A DNA stretch of 51,770 nt from Acidobacteriota bacterium (GCA_018001935.1 JAGNHB010000041.1:1-51770); one strand, 5' to 3'; counted from the first letter of the stretch, positions 25,255 through 34,664 are shown. Notes: generated by a model from the letters alone, not told the origin. Made by a program: numbers and translations.

Positions 25255-26112
25255 ATGACCTCACCGGTCCCACCCCCGCCGCGGACGCCCCTGGCGCTGC
25301 TCTCCGACCTCCTGGCGGCTTACCGTGACCTGGGCGTCGAGTACCTCCGCGTCCCGGCGCTTCGGAAAAACGGGGAGCCAACCCGGCTCCCCGGCGTCCC
25401 GCCGCCCGGTTCCCCCGTCAAAGCCGCCCCGGTGCCGGATCTTCCCGCCCCTCCCCCGGAGTCTCTCCCCGCGCCCCTCCCGGCAACGCTCCCCCCCGCG
25501 GCCGCTGCGGCGCCGGCGGAACCGGGGCCGGACGAAGCGGCATGCCGGGCGGAGAGGCAGGCCATGATGGACGCCCTGCGCGCCGAGATCGGGGACTGCA
25601 CCCGCTGCCGCCTCCACGGGGGGCGGACCCACATCGTCTACGGGGAAGGAAACCTGATGGCGGACCTCCTGTTCGTCGGGGAGGGCCCGGGCGCCAACGA
25701 GGACCGGACGGGACGCCCGTTCGTGGGGAACGCGGGCCAGTTGCTGGACCGGATGATCCACGCCATGACCCTTCGCCGGGATCAGGTTTACATCGCCAAC
25801 GTGGTCAAGTGCCGGCCGCCCGAGAACCGGACCCCGCTCCCGGACGAAATGGCCGTCTGCGGGGCTTTCCTGGTCCGGCAGGCGGAAATCCTCAGGCCCC
25901 GGGTGATCGTGTGCCTCGGGGGAACGGCCGCGAAGTACCTTCTCGACACCACGGCGTCCGTCGCCTCGCTGCGGGGACGCGTCCTGCGCTGGCGCTTCGC
26001 CGACGTGGTGTGCACCTATCACCCGTCCTACCTCCTGCAAAATCCCGGGGCAAAGAAAGCCGCCTGGGAGGACCTGCAGAAAGCCATGGCCCTGCTGGGG
26101 CTCCCCCGCTGA
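25255..26112 (+). CDS. family 4 (iron-sulfur) uracil-DNA glycosylase
   Basis: The 285-residue protein has the family 4 core GEGPGANEDRTGRPFVG and the late motif THPSYLL-like TYHPSYLL. Four cysteines (115, 118, 186, 202) in the C-x2-C ... C-x15-C pattern would hold a 4Fe-4S cluster. It removes uracil from DNA in base excision repair. Residues about 40-95 form a proline/alanine-rich linker after a short N-terminal segment (ALLSDLLAAYRDLGVEYLR) that often precedes this domain. The ATG lies one base after the era stop, so the two are coupled. Confidence 0.92.
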   Translation: MTSPVPPPPRTPLALLSDLLAAYRDLGVEYLRVPALRKNGEPTRLPGVPPPGSPVKAAPVPDLPAPPPESLPAPLPATLPPAAAAAPAEPGPDEAACRAERQAMMDALRAEIGDCTRCRLHGGRTHIVYGEGNLMADLLFVGEGPGANEDRTGRPFVGNAGQLLDRMIHAMTLRRDQVYIANVVKCRPPENRTPLPDEMAVCGAFLVRQAEILRPRVIVCLGGTAAKYLLDTTASVASLRGRVLRWRFADVVCTYHPSYLLQNPGAKKAAWEDLQKAMALLGLPR

Positions 26113-26271
26113 TCAAACCGCAATCCCGTGAGATCGGTCACAGATCCGGAACCCGGCGGGTTGACCGATGGTTTCCGCGGGTGCTAGACTGAAAGTGTCT
26201 GGGGGGGCGGAACGTTTGCCGGCTCCGGGGAATGCCTTCCGGTTCCCAAGGTGTGGTTCGTGGTGGTGGAA

Positions 26272-26303
26272 AACGCGGCGTCCAACGCCGCGTTCATTTT
26301 TTC
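26272..26303 (+). terminator. rho-independent terminator after the era/UDG unit
   Basis: AACGCGGCG pairs with CGCCGCGTT around a five-base loop, followed by CATTTTTT. The rest of 26113-26439 shows no gene. Confidence 0.85.
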
Positions 26304-26405
26304 CAGGGGAAAACGGGCCGGGCCCCGGTCGAACCCGGGGCCCGGTATGCGTACAGTCCTCCACCGGCATCCACCCGCCCGGCTGGGGGGTGGTCGGGGA
26401 AGGGC

Positions 26406-26430
26406 CCGGCCGGCGGTGGGCGCCGGCCGG
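26406..26430. terminator. GC-rich hairpin after the bactofilin gene (possible terminator)
   Basis: CCGGCCGGCG and CGCCGGCCGG form a perfect ten-pair stem with loop GTGGG, ten bases past the minus-strand bactofilin stop. There is no T-run, so termination is only possible. Confidence 0.4.
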
Positions 26431-26439
26431 TAAGAATCG

Positions 26440-26895
26440 TCACTTGGCCGGCTTCTCGCCGACGTGCAGTTCGGTGTTGCCGAAGGTGACCTGGAGTTTC
26501 CCGCTGCCGGGCTGGCTGAGCTTCACTTCGAGCGTGGTCGCCTTGATGGTGGTCTGGTCGCTGACGGTTCCGCACAGTTCGACGCTGTCCGCCTCGATCT
26601 GACCGGCGATTTCCCCCTTGGAGCTGAGCTGGGAAACCTTGACCTGCCCCTGGACGGCCCCGGTCTCGAGGACGGTCAGGGAGGGGGCGGTGACCTCGCC
26701 CTTCACTTTTCCGCTGACGACCAGCGGGCACTTGCTCTTGATGGAGCCATCGAACTCGGTGCCGTCCTCCAGGATGGTCTGCTTGACCACCATCGTGGCG
26801 GGGGCGACTTTCACCGCCGGGGCCGGTGCGGGCGCCGGAGCCGGTGCGGGCGCCGGGGTTACGGGTTGATCCTTGCCTTGAAGATCCTGGGACAT
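26440..26895 (-). CDS. bactofilin (polymer-forming cytoskeletal protein)
   Basis: The 151-residue protein has a Pro/Ala-rich head (PAPAPAP, about 13-27) and then the bactofilin right-handed beta-helix of about 110 residues, with six or so turns such as TEFDGSIKSKCPLVVSG, KVKGEVTAPSLTVLETG and AVQGQVKVSQL. Bactofilins self-assemble without nucleotide into filaments that position enzymes or shape the cell. It is last in a three-gene minus-strand operon, 21 bases after a protein with a related C-terminal fold. Confidence 0.9.
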   Translation of the reverse strand: MSQDLQGKDQPVTPAPAPAPAPAPAPAVKVAPATMVVKQTILEDGTEFDGSIKSKCPLVVSGKVKGEVTAPSLTVLETGAVQGQVKVSQLSSKGEIAGQIEADSVELCGTVSDQTTIKATTLEVKLSQPGSGKLQVTFGNTELHVGEKPAK

Positions 26896-26916
26896 CGGTG
26901 ATCTCCTTTCCTGTAG

Positions 26917-28176
26917 TTATTTGTCTTTTTTGGGTTTCTGGATTTTCAGCCGGAGGTGGCAACCCTTCTCGAACCCGAACTCGGTGTATTCGACCGGTTG
27001 CTGCACCGTACCCTCGAGGCTCCCCTGGGCCCCGACGATCAGCCGTTTCGGGCCGATGATGGTGGGGACGACCTCCTCTTCCTTGATGTGGCCGTGGACG
27101 ATGATCTCGCCCTCGCCCTGGAGGCGGCAGCCCTTGAGCATCCCGTTGGGCCCGACGGTCAACTGCGCGCCCTTGTGCAAGGTGATCATGCACTTGTCGA
27201 ACTTGCTCTCGATCTCGACGACGGAATTCTCGCCGAACTCCATGGTGGCGTTGCTCAGGGCGTCGCCCTTGCCGAAGAACCGCTTGGCCTGGTCCGTCGG
27301 CGGGGCGGCGGCGGAAGGCGGGGCCGCCAGTTTCCCCGTCCTGAGGAAGTCCTGCAGGGCGGGGCCTTCGAGAAGGTTGGAACCGTCGCCGTCCTTCGAC
27401 ACATCGACCCAGTCCGCAACGGCCTGGACCAGCTGGCCGCCCGGGGCGTCGATGCCGAAGAGCTTGGCCCCCGTCAGGGTCGCGCCCTCGAGTTGGCAGT
27501 TTTCCAGCCGGGCTTCCCGGAGGTCCGCCTCGCTCAGGTCGGCCCTGCCCAGTTTCACCTTGTTGAGGTGGGTCCGGAAGAGGCTGGCCTTGACGAGACG
27601 GGCCCCCTCGGCATAGACCTCGTCCAGTTTCACCTGGTCGAGGCGGACTTCCGAGAGGTCTGCCTCCTCGAAGTTCGTCTTGAAGATCTGGCACCCTTCG
27701 AGGTTGGCCTTCGCGAGCTTTCCGCCGCCCAGGTAGGCCTCGCTGAGGTCGGCGTCGGTCAGCGTCGCTTCCTCGAGGTTCACCTTGCCCATGCTCGCCA
27801 GTTCGAGCTGGGCGTAATTGAGGCGTGCCCCCCTGAGCCTCGCGCCTTCCATCACGGCGCCCTCGAGGTTGGCGCGGCTCAGGTCCGCACCGTCCAGGAT
27901 GGCGCCGTCGAGCTTTGCCTCTTCCAGGTCGGCTTTCTGGAGGTTGGCGCCTTCCAGGTCCGCCCGGCCCAGGTAGGCTTCCCGAAGGCTCGCGTTCGAG
28001 AGGTTCGCCAGTTTGAGGATGGAATCCTCCAGGTTGGCGCCCTCCAGGTCCGCGCGCCTCAGGTTGGCCCTTTCGAGGGGCGCCTTGCTGAGGTCCATCT
28101 TGCGGAGGTCGGCCCGTTCCATGGACTCGGCGTTCCTGACTTTCTGCAACACTTGTTCCCGGGTGAAATCAGCCAT
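26917..28176 (-). CDS. pentapeptide-repeat protein with bactofilin-like C-terminal region
   Basis: Residues about 10-250 of this 419-residue protein are an almost unbroken run of A(D/N)LxxA pentapeptide repeats (for example ADLEGANLQKADLEEAKL), which fold as a square beta helix. A linker near 285-300 contains APPSAAAPPT. Residues about 310-410 show short hydrophobic turns (VVEIESKFDKCMITL, AQLTVGPNGMLKG, GEIIVHGHIKEE, GSLEGTVQQP) that resemble a bactofilin helix. It would join two kinds of beta solenoid in one protein. The 28-residue N-terminal helix (FTREQVLQKV) is unrecognised. Its role is unknown; context suggests scaffolding. Confidence 0.8.
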   Translation of the reverse strand: MADFTREQVLQKVRNAESMERADLRKMDLSKAPLERANLRRADLEGANLEDSILKLANLSNASLREAYLGRADLEGANLQKADLEEAKLDGAILDGADLSRANLEGAVMEGARLRGARLNYAQLELASMGKVNLEEATLTDADLSEAYLGGGKLAKANLEGCQIFKTNFEEADLSEVRLDQVKLDEVYAEGARLVKASLFRTHLNKVKLGRADLSEADLREARLENCQLEGATLTGAKLFGIDAPGGQLVQAVADWVDVSKDGDGSNLLEGPALQDFLRTGKLAAPPSAAAPPTDQAKRFFGKGDALSNATMEFGENSVVEIESKFDKCMITLHKGAQLTVGPNGMLKGCRLQGEGEIIVHGHIKEEEVVPTIIGPKRLIVGAQGSLEGTVQQPVEYTEFGFEKGCHLRLKIQKPKKDK

Positions 28177-28253
28177 AGGTTACCCACCTTTCTGCCGGCG
28201 CCGTTACCGGTGCGGCAATGCTCATGGTCTTGTCAAATCAAATAACGACAGCC

Positions 28254-29627
28254 TTATTCCTTGGGTTCGCCCTCGGCATCGGCTCCCCGGCTGGAGAGCA
28301 GTTCCAGAAGGACGCGGATCCGCTCGTCGAACGGCATTTTCTGGATCGAATCGACCAGTTCGAACTCCTCCATCTCCGCCAGGACGATGTTGATCTGAAG
28401 GGCGGCCTCCTGGCGGCCCTGGCGGAACTGTTTCTTCTGCTGGGCGAATTCCGGCTGGGTCCACTCCATCTCGGCGGCTCTCTCGTACCCCTCGTGCTGG
28501 CGCTTCAGCTCGGAGAGGAGCGTCCCCAGCCGGCGGTTGAGGGCGACATGGGCCTCCTCGCCGGTTGAATCGTCGATCTCGAACTTGAACTGGTTGAACT
28601 TGACGCAGATCTTCTCGCACAGCCACATGGGGATGGCCGTCGTTACCGCCAGGTCCTCGGCGCGGGCGTTGAACATGGCGTCCAGGCTGGTGAGCCCGAC
28701 GCCGTAGAGCTTGTCCATGGTGACCCGGCCGACTTCGGGGATCTGCTTGAGGAGGGAGTTGATGATGATGGCTTCCCGGAGGTGCTCCTCCTCCCGGATC
28801 GTGAAGGTCTTCGGGAGCACCCGGACCATCTCCTCGAAGATGGCGAGGATCAGGTCTCGGTGCTCCTCGGAGATGAGGCGTTCATCCCGGTTGGCGGCGA
28901 GGGAGAGGGCCTCCGAGAAATCGTTCATGCACTTGGCGGCCACTTCGAATTCCATCTTTTCCGCGGCTTTGCGGATCGTCTCGAGCGCCGGCCGGCAGAT
29001 GTCGATCCAGTCCATGATGACGGGACCGCGCATCAGTTCGTGGATGAAGGACTTGATGGGGCGGGCGTAGTTGGCCGCGATCTCCGCGAAGAGGTCCTGG
29101 ACGCCCATGTAGTCGCTGTTCGACACCGTGGCGGCGGGCTGGGTTTCCGTGGACGGACCGGCCGTCAGGAGGATGGCCGCTTCCTCCACCGGGTTTGGCG
29201 GGGCCATGCCGAAGGCCCGATCGAAGGCGGAGTCGAAATCGTCCCACTCCTCGTCCTCGAAGAGGGTGGTGGTCTGGATGACGCCGGCCTCTTTCTCGGC
29301 CTGCTCATCCTCGGCGATGACCTCGGCCGGGGCGGAAATCGTCGCGGCGGGGGTTTTCGCCGGGGAAGCCTCCACGACCACCGTGACGGAATGGTCCGGT
29401 TTCTCGGAGACTTCCACCAGGACGGGGGCCTTGTCCTCCTCGCGCTTCTCGGCGGGGGCCACGCGGACTTCGACGGGACGCTGGATAACGGTGCCCCGCT
29501 CGGGAGCGGCGGGAGCGGGGGCGGGGGCGGAAGGACCGACCGCGGGCGGCTCCGGGGACACCGCCTCCGGAGGGGCCTGCTCTTTCTTGCCCCAGAGTGA
29601 TTTGAAAACCTTCTTCAGAAAATCCAT
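28254..29627 (-). CDS. uncharacterised protein with a helix-hairpin-helix-like segment
   Basis: The 457-residue product is not recognised as a whole. It begins with a basic amphipathic segment (MDFLKKVFKSLWGKK), followed by a long acidic Pro/Ala/Glu-rich region (about 20-170). A helical part comes next, with a helix-hairpin-helix-like stretch near 293-340 (IPEVGRVTMDKLYGVGLTSL) that in other proteins contacts DNA or mediates pairing. The C-terminus is charged and helical. The start at 29627 follows CAGGAGA. It heads the operon with the pentapeptide/bactofilin-like fusion and bactofilin, so it may be a membrane- or filament-associated partner; that is inference. Confidence 0.75.
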   Translation of the reverse strand: MDFLKKVFKSLWGKKEQAPPEAVSPEPPAVGPSAPAPAPAAPERGTVIQRPVEVRVAPAEKREEDKAPVLVEVSEKPDHSVTVVVEASPAKTPAATISAPAEVIAEDEQAEKEAGVIQTTTLFEDEEWDDFDSAFDRAFGMAPPNPVEEAAILLTAGPSTETQPAATVSNSDYMGVQDLFAEIAANYARPIKSFIHELMRGPVIMDWIDICRPALETIRKAAEKMEFEVAAKCMNDFSEALSLAANRDERLISEEHRDLILAIFEEMVRVLPKTFTIREEEHLREAIIINSLLKQIPEVGRVTMDKLYGVGLTSLDAMFNARAEDLAVTTAIPMWLCEKICVKFNQFKFEIDDSTGEEAHVALNRRLGTLLSELKRQHEGYERAAEMEWTQPEFAQQKKQFRQGRQEAALQINIVLAEMEEFELVDSIQKMPFDERIRVLLELLSSRGADAEGEPKE

Positions 29628-29908
29628 ACCGTCTCCTGGAGGAGATTCGAGGCATGGCTCAGGGGAAAATGCTGAAAACACCCACTGAATTTGCTTTCCC
29701 GATCCGTCGTCATTCTAGCGGAAGAGGAAGGAAAAAACAAGGGTAATTCAAGCCTGCGGGTTCAAATTCTCCCGTTCCCCGCGACCCGCCCGGACGCCGT
29801 CGCGGTGCGCTAATCCGCTGCCGATGGGCCGGGGGCCTCTTTGCCGGGCCCAGCGTAGGGGATGCGGGGTGCGGAGTCAAGCCGAAGCCGGGAAAGCTGT
29901 GCGCAAGA

Positions 29909-30859
29909 TCACGGACGCTCGTCGGGGGCTTCCGGCGTTGTCGGGGTTTCAGGGGACCGATGGTCCTCCGGGGGCTCCGGGTGGACCGTGACATCGGCGT
30001 CGGGGGCAATGTCCTGGATCGTCTGTTCGACGCGGTTTGCCAGGTCGTGGGCCTCCCGCAGGGTCTGGCCGCCGTCGGTGGTGAAATGGGCGTCGACGAA
30101 AAGCCGGGGGCCGGAGTACCGGACCCGGATCCTGTGGCAGTCCATCACGCCCGGCAGGGACTCGGCGGCGTTCTTGATCTTCTGGGTCATGCCCTCCGGC
30201 GCGGCGTCCAGCAGGGCCTGGACGGTTCGAAAACCCATCCGGAAACTCACCCAGACCACGATGGCGGCGACCACGAGGGCGGCGACCGCGTCGGCGTGGA
30301 GCAGGAAGGCCGCCCCGGGGATTCGGCTGGCAAGGACCCCCACGAGGCCCAGCAGGACCACGGCGGAACTCCAGATGTCGGTCTGGAAGTGGAGCGCGTC
30401 GGCTTCAAGTGCCTGGGAATTGAACTTCCGGGCCGCTCTGAACAGCATGCGGGACCGGGACACGTCGATGACGATCGAGAAAATGATGACGATGAAGGAC
30501 CAGGCGGTCACCTCGACCTTGAATTCCCACGCGTGCGCCAACCGATGAACGGCCTCCCAGATGATCCAGACACAGGTGGCGACGAGCAGGGCGGTCTCGA
30601 AGAGGGCCGAGAGGTTCTCCACCTTGCCGTGGCCGTAAGGGTGGGTCTGGTCGGCGGGTCGGTCGGAGATGCGCACCGCCATCCAGGTCATGAGTGCCGC
30701 CACCAGGTCCAGGCCCGAGTGGGCCGCTTCCGCTAAAATCCCGAGACTGCCGGTCAGGAGGCCGACGGCGATCTTGGTCCCCGTCAACGCGACGGCGGCG
30801 ATGACGGAGTTGATGGCCGCCCCTTGCTTTTCATCGTGGGGGTGGGCGCTCTGGTGCAA
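29909..30859 (-). CDS. cation diffusion facilitator (CDF) family metal transporter
   Basis: The 316-residue protein has six predicted membrane helices. The zinc-site pairs typical of CDF antiporters are His47-x3-Asp51 (AAHSGLD) in helix II and HFQTD in helix V. A ferredoxin-like cytoplasmic domain follows (about 215-295), then a Pro/Glu-rich tail. It exports zinc, iron, manganese or similar ions in exchange for protons; the metal is not clear from sequence. The start is a TTG with AAGGAG at six bases. It follows mreB by 129 bases on the same strand. Confidence 0.9.
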   Translation of the reverse strand: MHQSAHPHDEKQGAAINSVIAAVALTGTKIAVGLLTGSLGILAEAAHSGLDLVAALMTWMAVRISDRPADQTHPYGHGKVENLSALFETALLVATCVWIIWEAVHRLAHAWEFKVEVTAWSFIVIIFSIVIDVSRSRMLFRAARKFNSQALEADALHFQTDIWSSAVVLLGLVGVLASRIPGAAFLLHADAVAALVVAAIVVWVSFRMGFRTVQALLDAAPEGMTQKIKNAAESLPGVMDCHRIRVRYSGPRLFVDAHFTTDGGQTLREAHDLANRVEQTIQDIAPDADVTVHPEPPEDHRSPETPTTPEAPDERP

Positions 30860-30988
30860 GAAATCTCCTTCACCCTGCGAAAAGGCCGCACATTCCGGCG
30901 CAAGGGCGGGCGCCGGCTGGAGGGCTTTCCCGGCGAAGCCTCCGTGCGCCGCCCCCGAGGAAACGTGGCGGGCCCGAGGCCGCCGGGC

Positions 30989-32014
30989 TCACTGGGAGGC
31001 GACTTTCTTCAGGAGGTTGAAGTCGCTGAGCATTTTGCCGGTTCCCAACGCCACGCTGAACAGGGGGTTGTCGGCGATGAAGACGGGGAGCTTGGTCTCC
31101 TCCATGATCCGCCGGTCCAGGTTCTTCAGGAGTGCGCCTCCCCCCGTGAGCATGATGCCCCGGTCCACGATGTCGGCGGAGAGTTCGGGCGGGGTACGCT
31201 CGAGGGCGACCCGCAGGGCGTTGAGGATGGTGGCCGTGCAGTCGGAAAGCGCCTCCCGGATCTCCTCGTCCGTGATCTCCAGGTTCTTGGGGATGCCGTC
31301 GATGAGATTCCGTCCCTTGATGGTCATGGAGATCGGCTTTTCGAGAGGATAGGCGGACCCCACCTGCATCTTGATCTGCTCGGAGGTCCGCTCGCCGATG
31401 AGCAGGTTGTGCCGGCGCTTGATGTACTGGATGATGGCCTCGTCCATCTCGTCGCCGGCCACCTTGATGGTCCGGCTGTAGACGATGCCGCTCAGGCTGA
31501 TGACGGCGATGTCGGTGGTCCCGCCGCCGATGTCGACGATCATGCTGCCGGAAGGCTCGGTGATGGGCAGGCCCGCCCCGATGGCTGCCGCCATGGGCTC
31601 CTCCACCAGGTAGACCTCGTTGACCTTGGCGCGGAAAGCCGACTCGCGAACGGCCCGCTTCTCCACCTGGGTGATCTCCGACGGGACCCCGATCACGACG
31701 CGGGGGCTGACCAGGTGCTCGCGGTTGTGCGCTTTCTTGATGAAGTACTTGAGCATCTGCTCGGTGGTGTCGAAGTCGGCGATGACCCCGTCCTTCATGG
31801 GGCGGATGGCCACGATGTTCCCGGGCGTGCGGCCCAGCATCTCCTTGGCCTCGCGCCCGACCGCCTCGACGCGGTTGGTCAGCTTGTTGATGGCGACGAT
31901 GGACGGCTCGTTGAGGACGATCCCCTTGTTCTTGGCGTAAACGACCGTGTTCGCGGTGCCCAGGTCTATGGCCAGATCGTTGGAGAAGAAGCTGAAGAGC
32001 GATCGAAATTTCAT
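30989..32014 (-). CDS. mreB: rod shape-determining protein MreB
   Basis: The 341-residue actin homologue has phosphate 1 DLGTANTVVY, phosphate 2 IVDIGGGTTDIAV, the LVEEPMAAAIGAGLP segment and the adenosine loop MLTGGGALL. It forms membrane-bound filaments that guide peptidoglycan synthesis. An N-terminal amphipathic stretch (MKFRSLFSFF) fits membrane attachment. It starts one base after a diguanylate cyclase gene, and no mreC or mreD follows, which is not the usual order. Confidence 0.97.
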   Translation of the reverse strand: MKFRSLFSFFSNDLAIDLGTANTVVYAKNKGIVLNEPSIVAINKLTNRVEAVGREAKEMLGRTPGNIVAIRPMKDGVIADFDTTEQMLKYFIKKAHNREHLVSPRVVIGVPSEITQVEKRAVRESAFRAKVNEVYLVEEPMAAAIGAGLPITEPSGSMIVDIGGGTTDIAVISLSGIVYSRTIKVAGDEMDEAIIQYIKRRHNLLIGERTSEQIKMQVGSAYPLEKPISMTIKGRNLIDGIPKNLEITDEEIREALSDCTATILNALRVALERTPPELSADIVDRGIMLTGGGALLKNLDRRIMEETKLPVFIADNPLFSVALGTGKMLSDFNLLKKVASQ

Positions 32015-32015
32015 C

Positions 32016-33404
32016 TTATTGCCCTGCTGTCACGATTTTGTTCTTGCCGGCCTCTTTGGCGGCATACATGGCGGCGTCCGCCCGCTTGAGCAGCGTCTCC
32101 GCCGACCGGGCGTTCGCCGGGTATGCGGCGACCCCGATGCTGATGGTGAGCTGCATGTTCAAGCCGGCATCCCCGTGGAACTCGGCTTTCTCGACAATGT
32201 GCCGGAGGCGCTCCCCGATGACGAAGGCATCCTCCAGCACCAGGCCGGGGAAGACGATCACGAACTCGTCCCCCCCGTACCGCGCGATCATGTCGGCATT
32301 TCGCACGGTTCTTCGGAAAATGTTTCCCATTTCGCACAATACTGCACTTCCGGCGATGTGCCCATAAGTATCGTTGACGCGCTTGAAGTTGTCAATATCA
32401 ATGAACAGGATGGACAGGTTTTTCTCCTCGCCGGCGCAGCAGCGGATCTCGGTGGCCAGGTACCGGCGGAGGAACCGGAAGTTGAAGAGGCTGGTCAGGT
32501 CGTCGACGATGGCGAGGCGCCGGGCTTCGTCGCACGCGCGCACGTTCCGGTCGATCTGGATGAAGGTGAGGCAGACGGCCCGCATCTGCTCGGGTTCGGG
32601 AGTGCGAAGGCACTTCGTCGGTGTCTTGTTGACCGCCACGAGGAAGCCGGCCCCGGACCGGTGACGGAAGGCGTAGGCGAGGCTTGGCTGGACGGCGCAG
32701 ATCCGGCCGGGATCGGCCCCGGGCTCGGGGTACATGTCGGGGATCAGGACGAAAGTGGCCTCGCAATCGGGGTCTTCCGCGAGGGTCAGGCCGGGGAAGA
32801 TCCGGGTGGGCTCGAACCCCGCGGTCGCACCGTCGCGATCGGAGTAGGCGAGTTCCATCCGGCGGGTCTTCCGGTTTTCCAGGAACAGGAAGAGAAGGTC
32901 ACAGTTGAGCAGCGACTTGGCCAGGTGGGCGAACTCGTGGCAAACCCGGTGGTAGTCTTCCTTGAGGGACAGGTTCCGAAGCCCGTCGCGCCCCCCGTCG
33001 ATGACGGCGTACGGGGCGTGCCAGGCCGGTTTCGGCCGCAGCCCCGGACCGACCAGGTTCCGGTACAGGCAGTCCAGCAGGGAGGCGGAGAGGGGGAGGT
33101 AGACGTGCAGTGAGAAGTGGTTGCGCGCGGAGGCCTCTTCGATCTCCCGGGAGGCCACGGTGGAATAGGTCACCAGCCGGGCGTTGGGGAAAATCCGCCG
33201 GACCCTCTCCCCCAGGCCGTCCACGGGGGTTTGGTAGGGGATGAGCGCGAGGCGGCACTCGGGGTGGTACGGGAGCCTGGGGAGGAAGAGGTCCCCCCGC
33301 TCGATCAGGTGCGGGGCGTGAAAGGGTGCGGGGCCGACCGGGAGTTCCGGCGGCGTGCTCTCGTAAACGTAGAAAAAATCGAGGGGAGGCTTCCGGGGGT
33401 GCAT
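32016..33404 (-). CDS. diguanylate cyclase (GGDEF domain) with unrecognised N-terminus
   Basis: The 462-residue protein ends with a full GGDEF domain. The active site is RYGGDEF (GGDEF at 377-381), and an RxxD product-inhibition site (RNAD, 368-371) lies five residues before it. It should make cyclic di-GMP with feedback control. Residues about 160-310 could be a GAF-like sensor, and the first 150 are unrecognised. No signal peptide or membrane helix is seen. It lies between a FecR-domain gene (six-base gap) and mreB (one-base gap), implying one transcript. Confidence 0.9.
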   Translation of the reverse strand: MHPRKPPLDFFYVYESTPPELPVGPAPFHAPHLIERGDLFLPRLPYHPECRLALIPYQTPVDGLGERVRRIFPNARLVTYSTVASREIEEASARNHFSLHVYLPLSASLLDCLYRNLVGPGLRPKPAWHAPYAVIDGGRDGLRNLSLKEDYHRVCHEFAHLAKSLLNCDLLFLFLENRKTRRMELAYSDRDGATAGFEPTRIFPGLTLAEDPDCEATFVLIPDMYPEPGADPGRICAVQPSLAYAFRHRSGAGFLVAVNKTPTKCLRTPEPEQMRAVCLTFIQIDRNVRACDEARRLAIVDDLTSLFNFRFLRRYLATEIRCCAGEEKNLSILFIDIDNFKRVNDTYGHIAGSAVLCEMGNIFRRTVRNADMIARYGGDEFVIVFPGLVLEDAFVIGERLRHIVEKAEFHGDAGLNMQLTISIGVAAYPANARSAETLLKRADAAMYAAKEAGKNKIVTAGQ

Positions 33405-33410
33405 CCTGAC

Positions 33411-34664
33411 CTATCTCAGCGGGATCTTCCGGAGAAATTCCTTGAGGATGCCCGACTCGTTCTTCAGTTGAATGCGGAGGATGACCGCCTCGGCGCCGGG
33501 GTCGAAGTCCTCGACGTAGTGGTTGAACTTTCCTTCCCTGTCCACCATCACCAGCTTGTTGTTGATCAGCAGCTGGTAGTAGGGCTCGGTTCTCCCGCGG
33601 ATGAGGATGGTCGCGCCGTAGACGTCCACCGACAGGATGTCGAACCGGACCTTGCTGTCGGCATCGCTGGCCTTGGGCCGGATCTTGAAGGAGCTTGTGA
33701 CCTGGGACCCGCCTTCGAGCCCCGCGGCGTTGACGGGGATGACCTTCCAGTAATAGGTGCCGAACGGGAGACCCTTGAGCAGGCAGTACTCCTTGCCCGG
33801 GATTTCTTCGAAGTGCACGAAGGAATTGAAGAAGGGGTCGGTGGCCACGAAGACCTTGAAGCGGAGGTTGGGGACGGGGGATTTCCAGCGGAGCAGCACC
33901 GTGAACTTCTCGGGGCGGGTGGCGGTGAGAATCTCCGTGTTCTGGGGCTCGACCAGTTGCGGGCTCGGGGGGAGCGGCAACTTGTCGATCTTCGCCCCCC
34001 TGACGGACGCCTGCTCGCCCCGCGAGAGGTCCAGGACCTGCTTCCCGTCGCGGGTGGCGACGCGCGCACGCCCCTGGAAGATCTTGACCTGCGTCTCCGC
34101 GTTGTCCCCGCTCAGGTTCGCCTGGGCCACCGTGTTCGGGCCCATGTCGGCGACGGTGTTCTTGGTCTGCAGTTTCGACTTCGATTCCGTGGTCTCCGAG
34201 GTGGAGAGATCGACACCGCCCTTGGAAAGCTCGACGCTGACGGACTTGCGGGACGTCGCGCTGTCCTCGTGCGACTCCTGGATGTAGATCATGGAGTTGG
34301 GCTTGACGTCGTACACCGTGCCGTCGAAGAAGGTGATCCGGCAGGAGCTGTTGAAGTTGGTGGACACCATGTCTCCGGGGTAGACCTGCATCTTCAGCTC
34401 GGCGGAGAGCCAGTTGGCGGACCCCGCCGGCTTCACCCGGACGTCGCCGTAAAGGTTCTGGAACTTGGCGGAGCGCTTCTCCTGCCGGGCCAGCTTTTCC
34501 GTGTCCACGGTCTTCCCGGCGGAGATGAAGCCGTACTTGGCGACGAAATACACCCCCACCAGCAGCAGGGCGGCGATCCCGAGGATGATCAGGGGACGCA
34601 GCCGGCTGTAGGAGATGGAGGTCCACTCGATGTAATCGGAGACTTTCTTTTCCTTTGGTGACAT
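33411..34664 (-). CDS. FecR-domain membrane protein
   Basis: The 417-residue protein has a cytoplasmic N-terminus, one membrane helix (about 25-45) and a periplasmic FecR-type beta domain (about 65-220, with VYPGDMVSTNFNSSCRITFFDGT). A fibronectin-type segment follows at about 240-330 (FTVLLRWKSPVPNLRFKVFVA, GTYYWKVIPVNAAG) and then a further beta region. Outside iron uptake, such proteins act as sensors or envelope proteins. No sigma factor or TonB receptor is nearby, so a FecIRA role is unlikely. It heads the operon with the cyclase and mreB. Confidence 0.85.
   Translation of the reverse strand: MSPKEKKVSDYIEWTSISYSRLRPLIILGIAALLLVGVYFVAKYGFISAGKTVDTEKLARQEKRSAKFQNLYGDVRVKPAGSANWLSAELKMQVYPGDMVSTNFNSSCRITFFDGTVYDVKPNSMIYIQESHEDSATSRKSVSVELSKGGVDLSTSETTESKSKLQTKNTVADMGPNTVAQANLSGDNAETQVKIFQGRARVATRDGKQVLDLSRGEQASVRGAKIDKLPLPPSPQLVEPQNTEILTATRPEKFTVLLRWKSPVPNLRFKVFVATDPFFNSFVHFEEIPGKEYCLLKGLPFGTYYWKVIPVNAAGLEGGSQVTSSFKIRPKASDADSKVRFDILSVDVYGATILIRGRTEPYYQLLINNKLVMVDREGKFNHYVEDFDPGAEAVILRIQLKNESGILKEFLRKIPLR

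Noticed and set aside
22731..25256. Long minus-strand frame opposite coaBC and era
   Set aside because: It crosses several well-supported genes on the other strand and has shadow-type composition.
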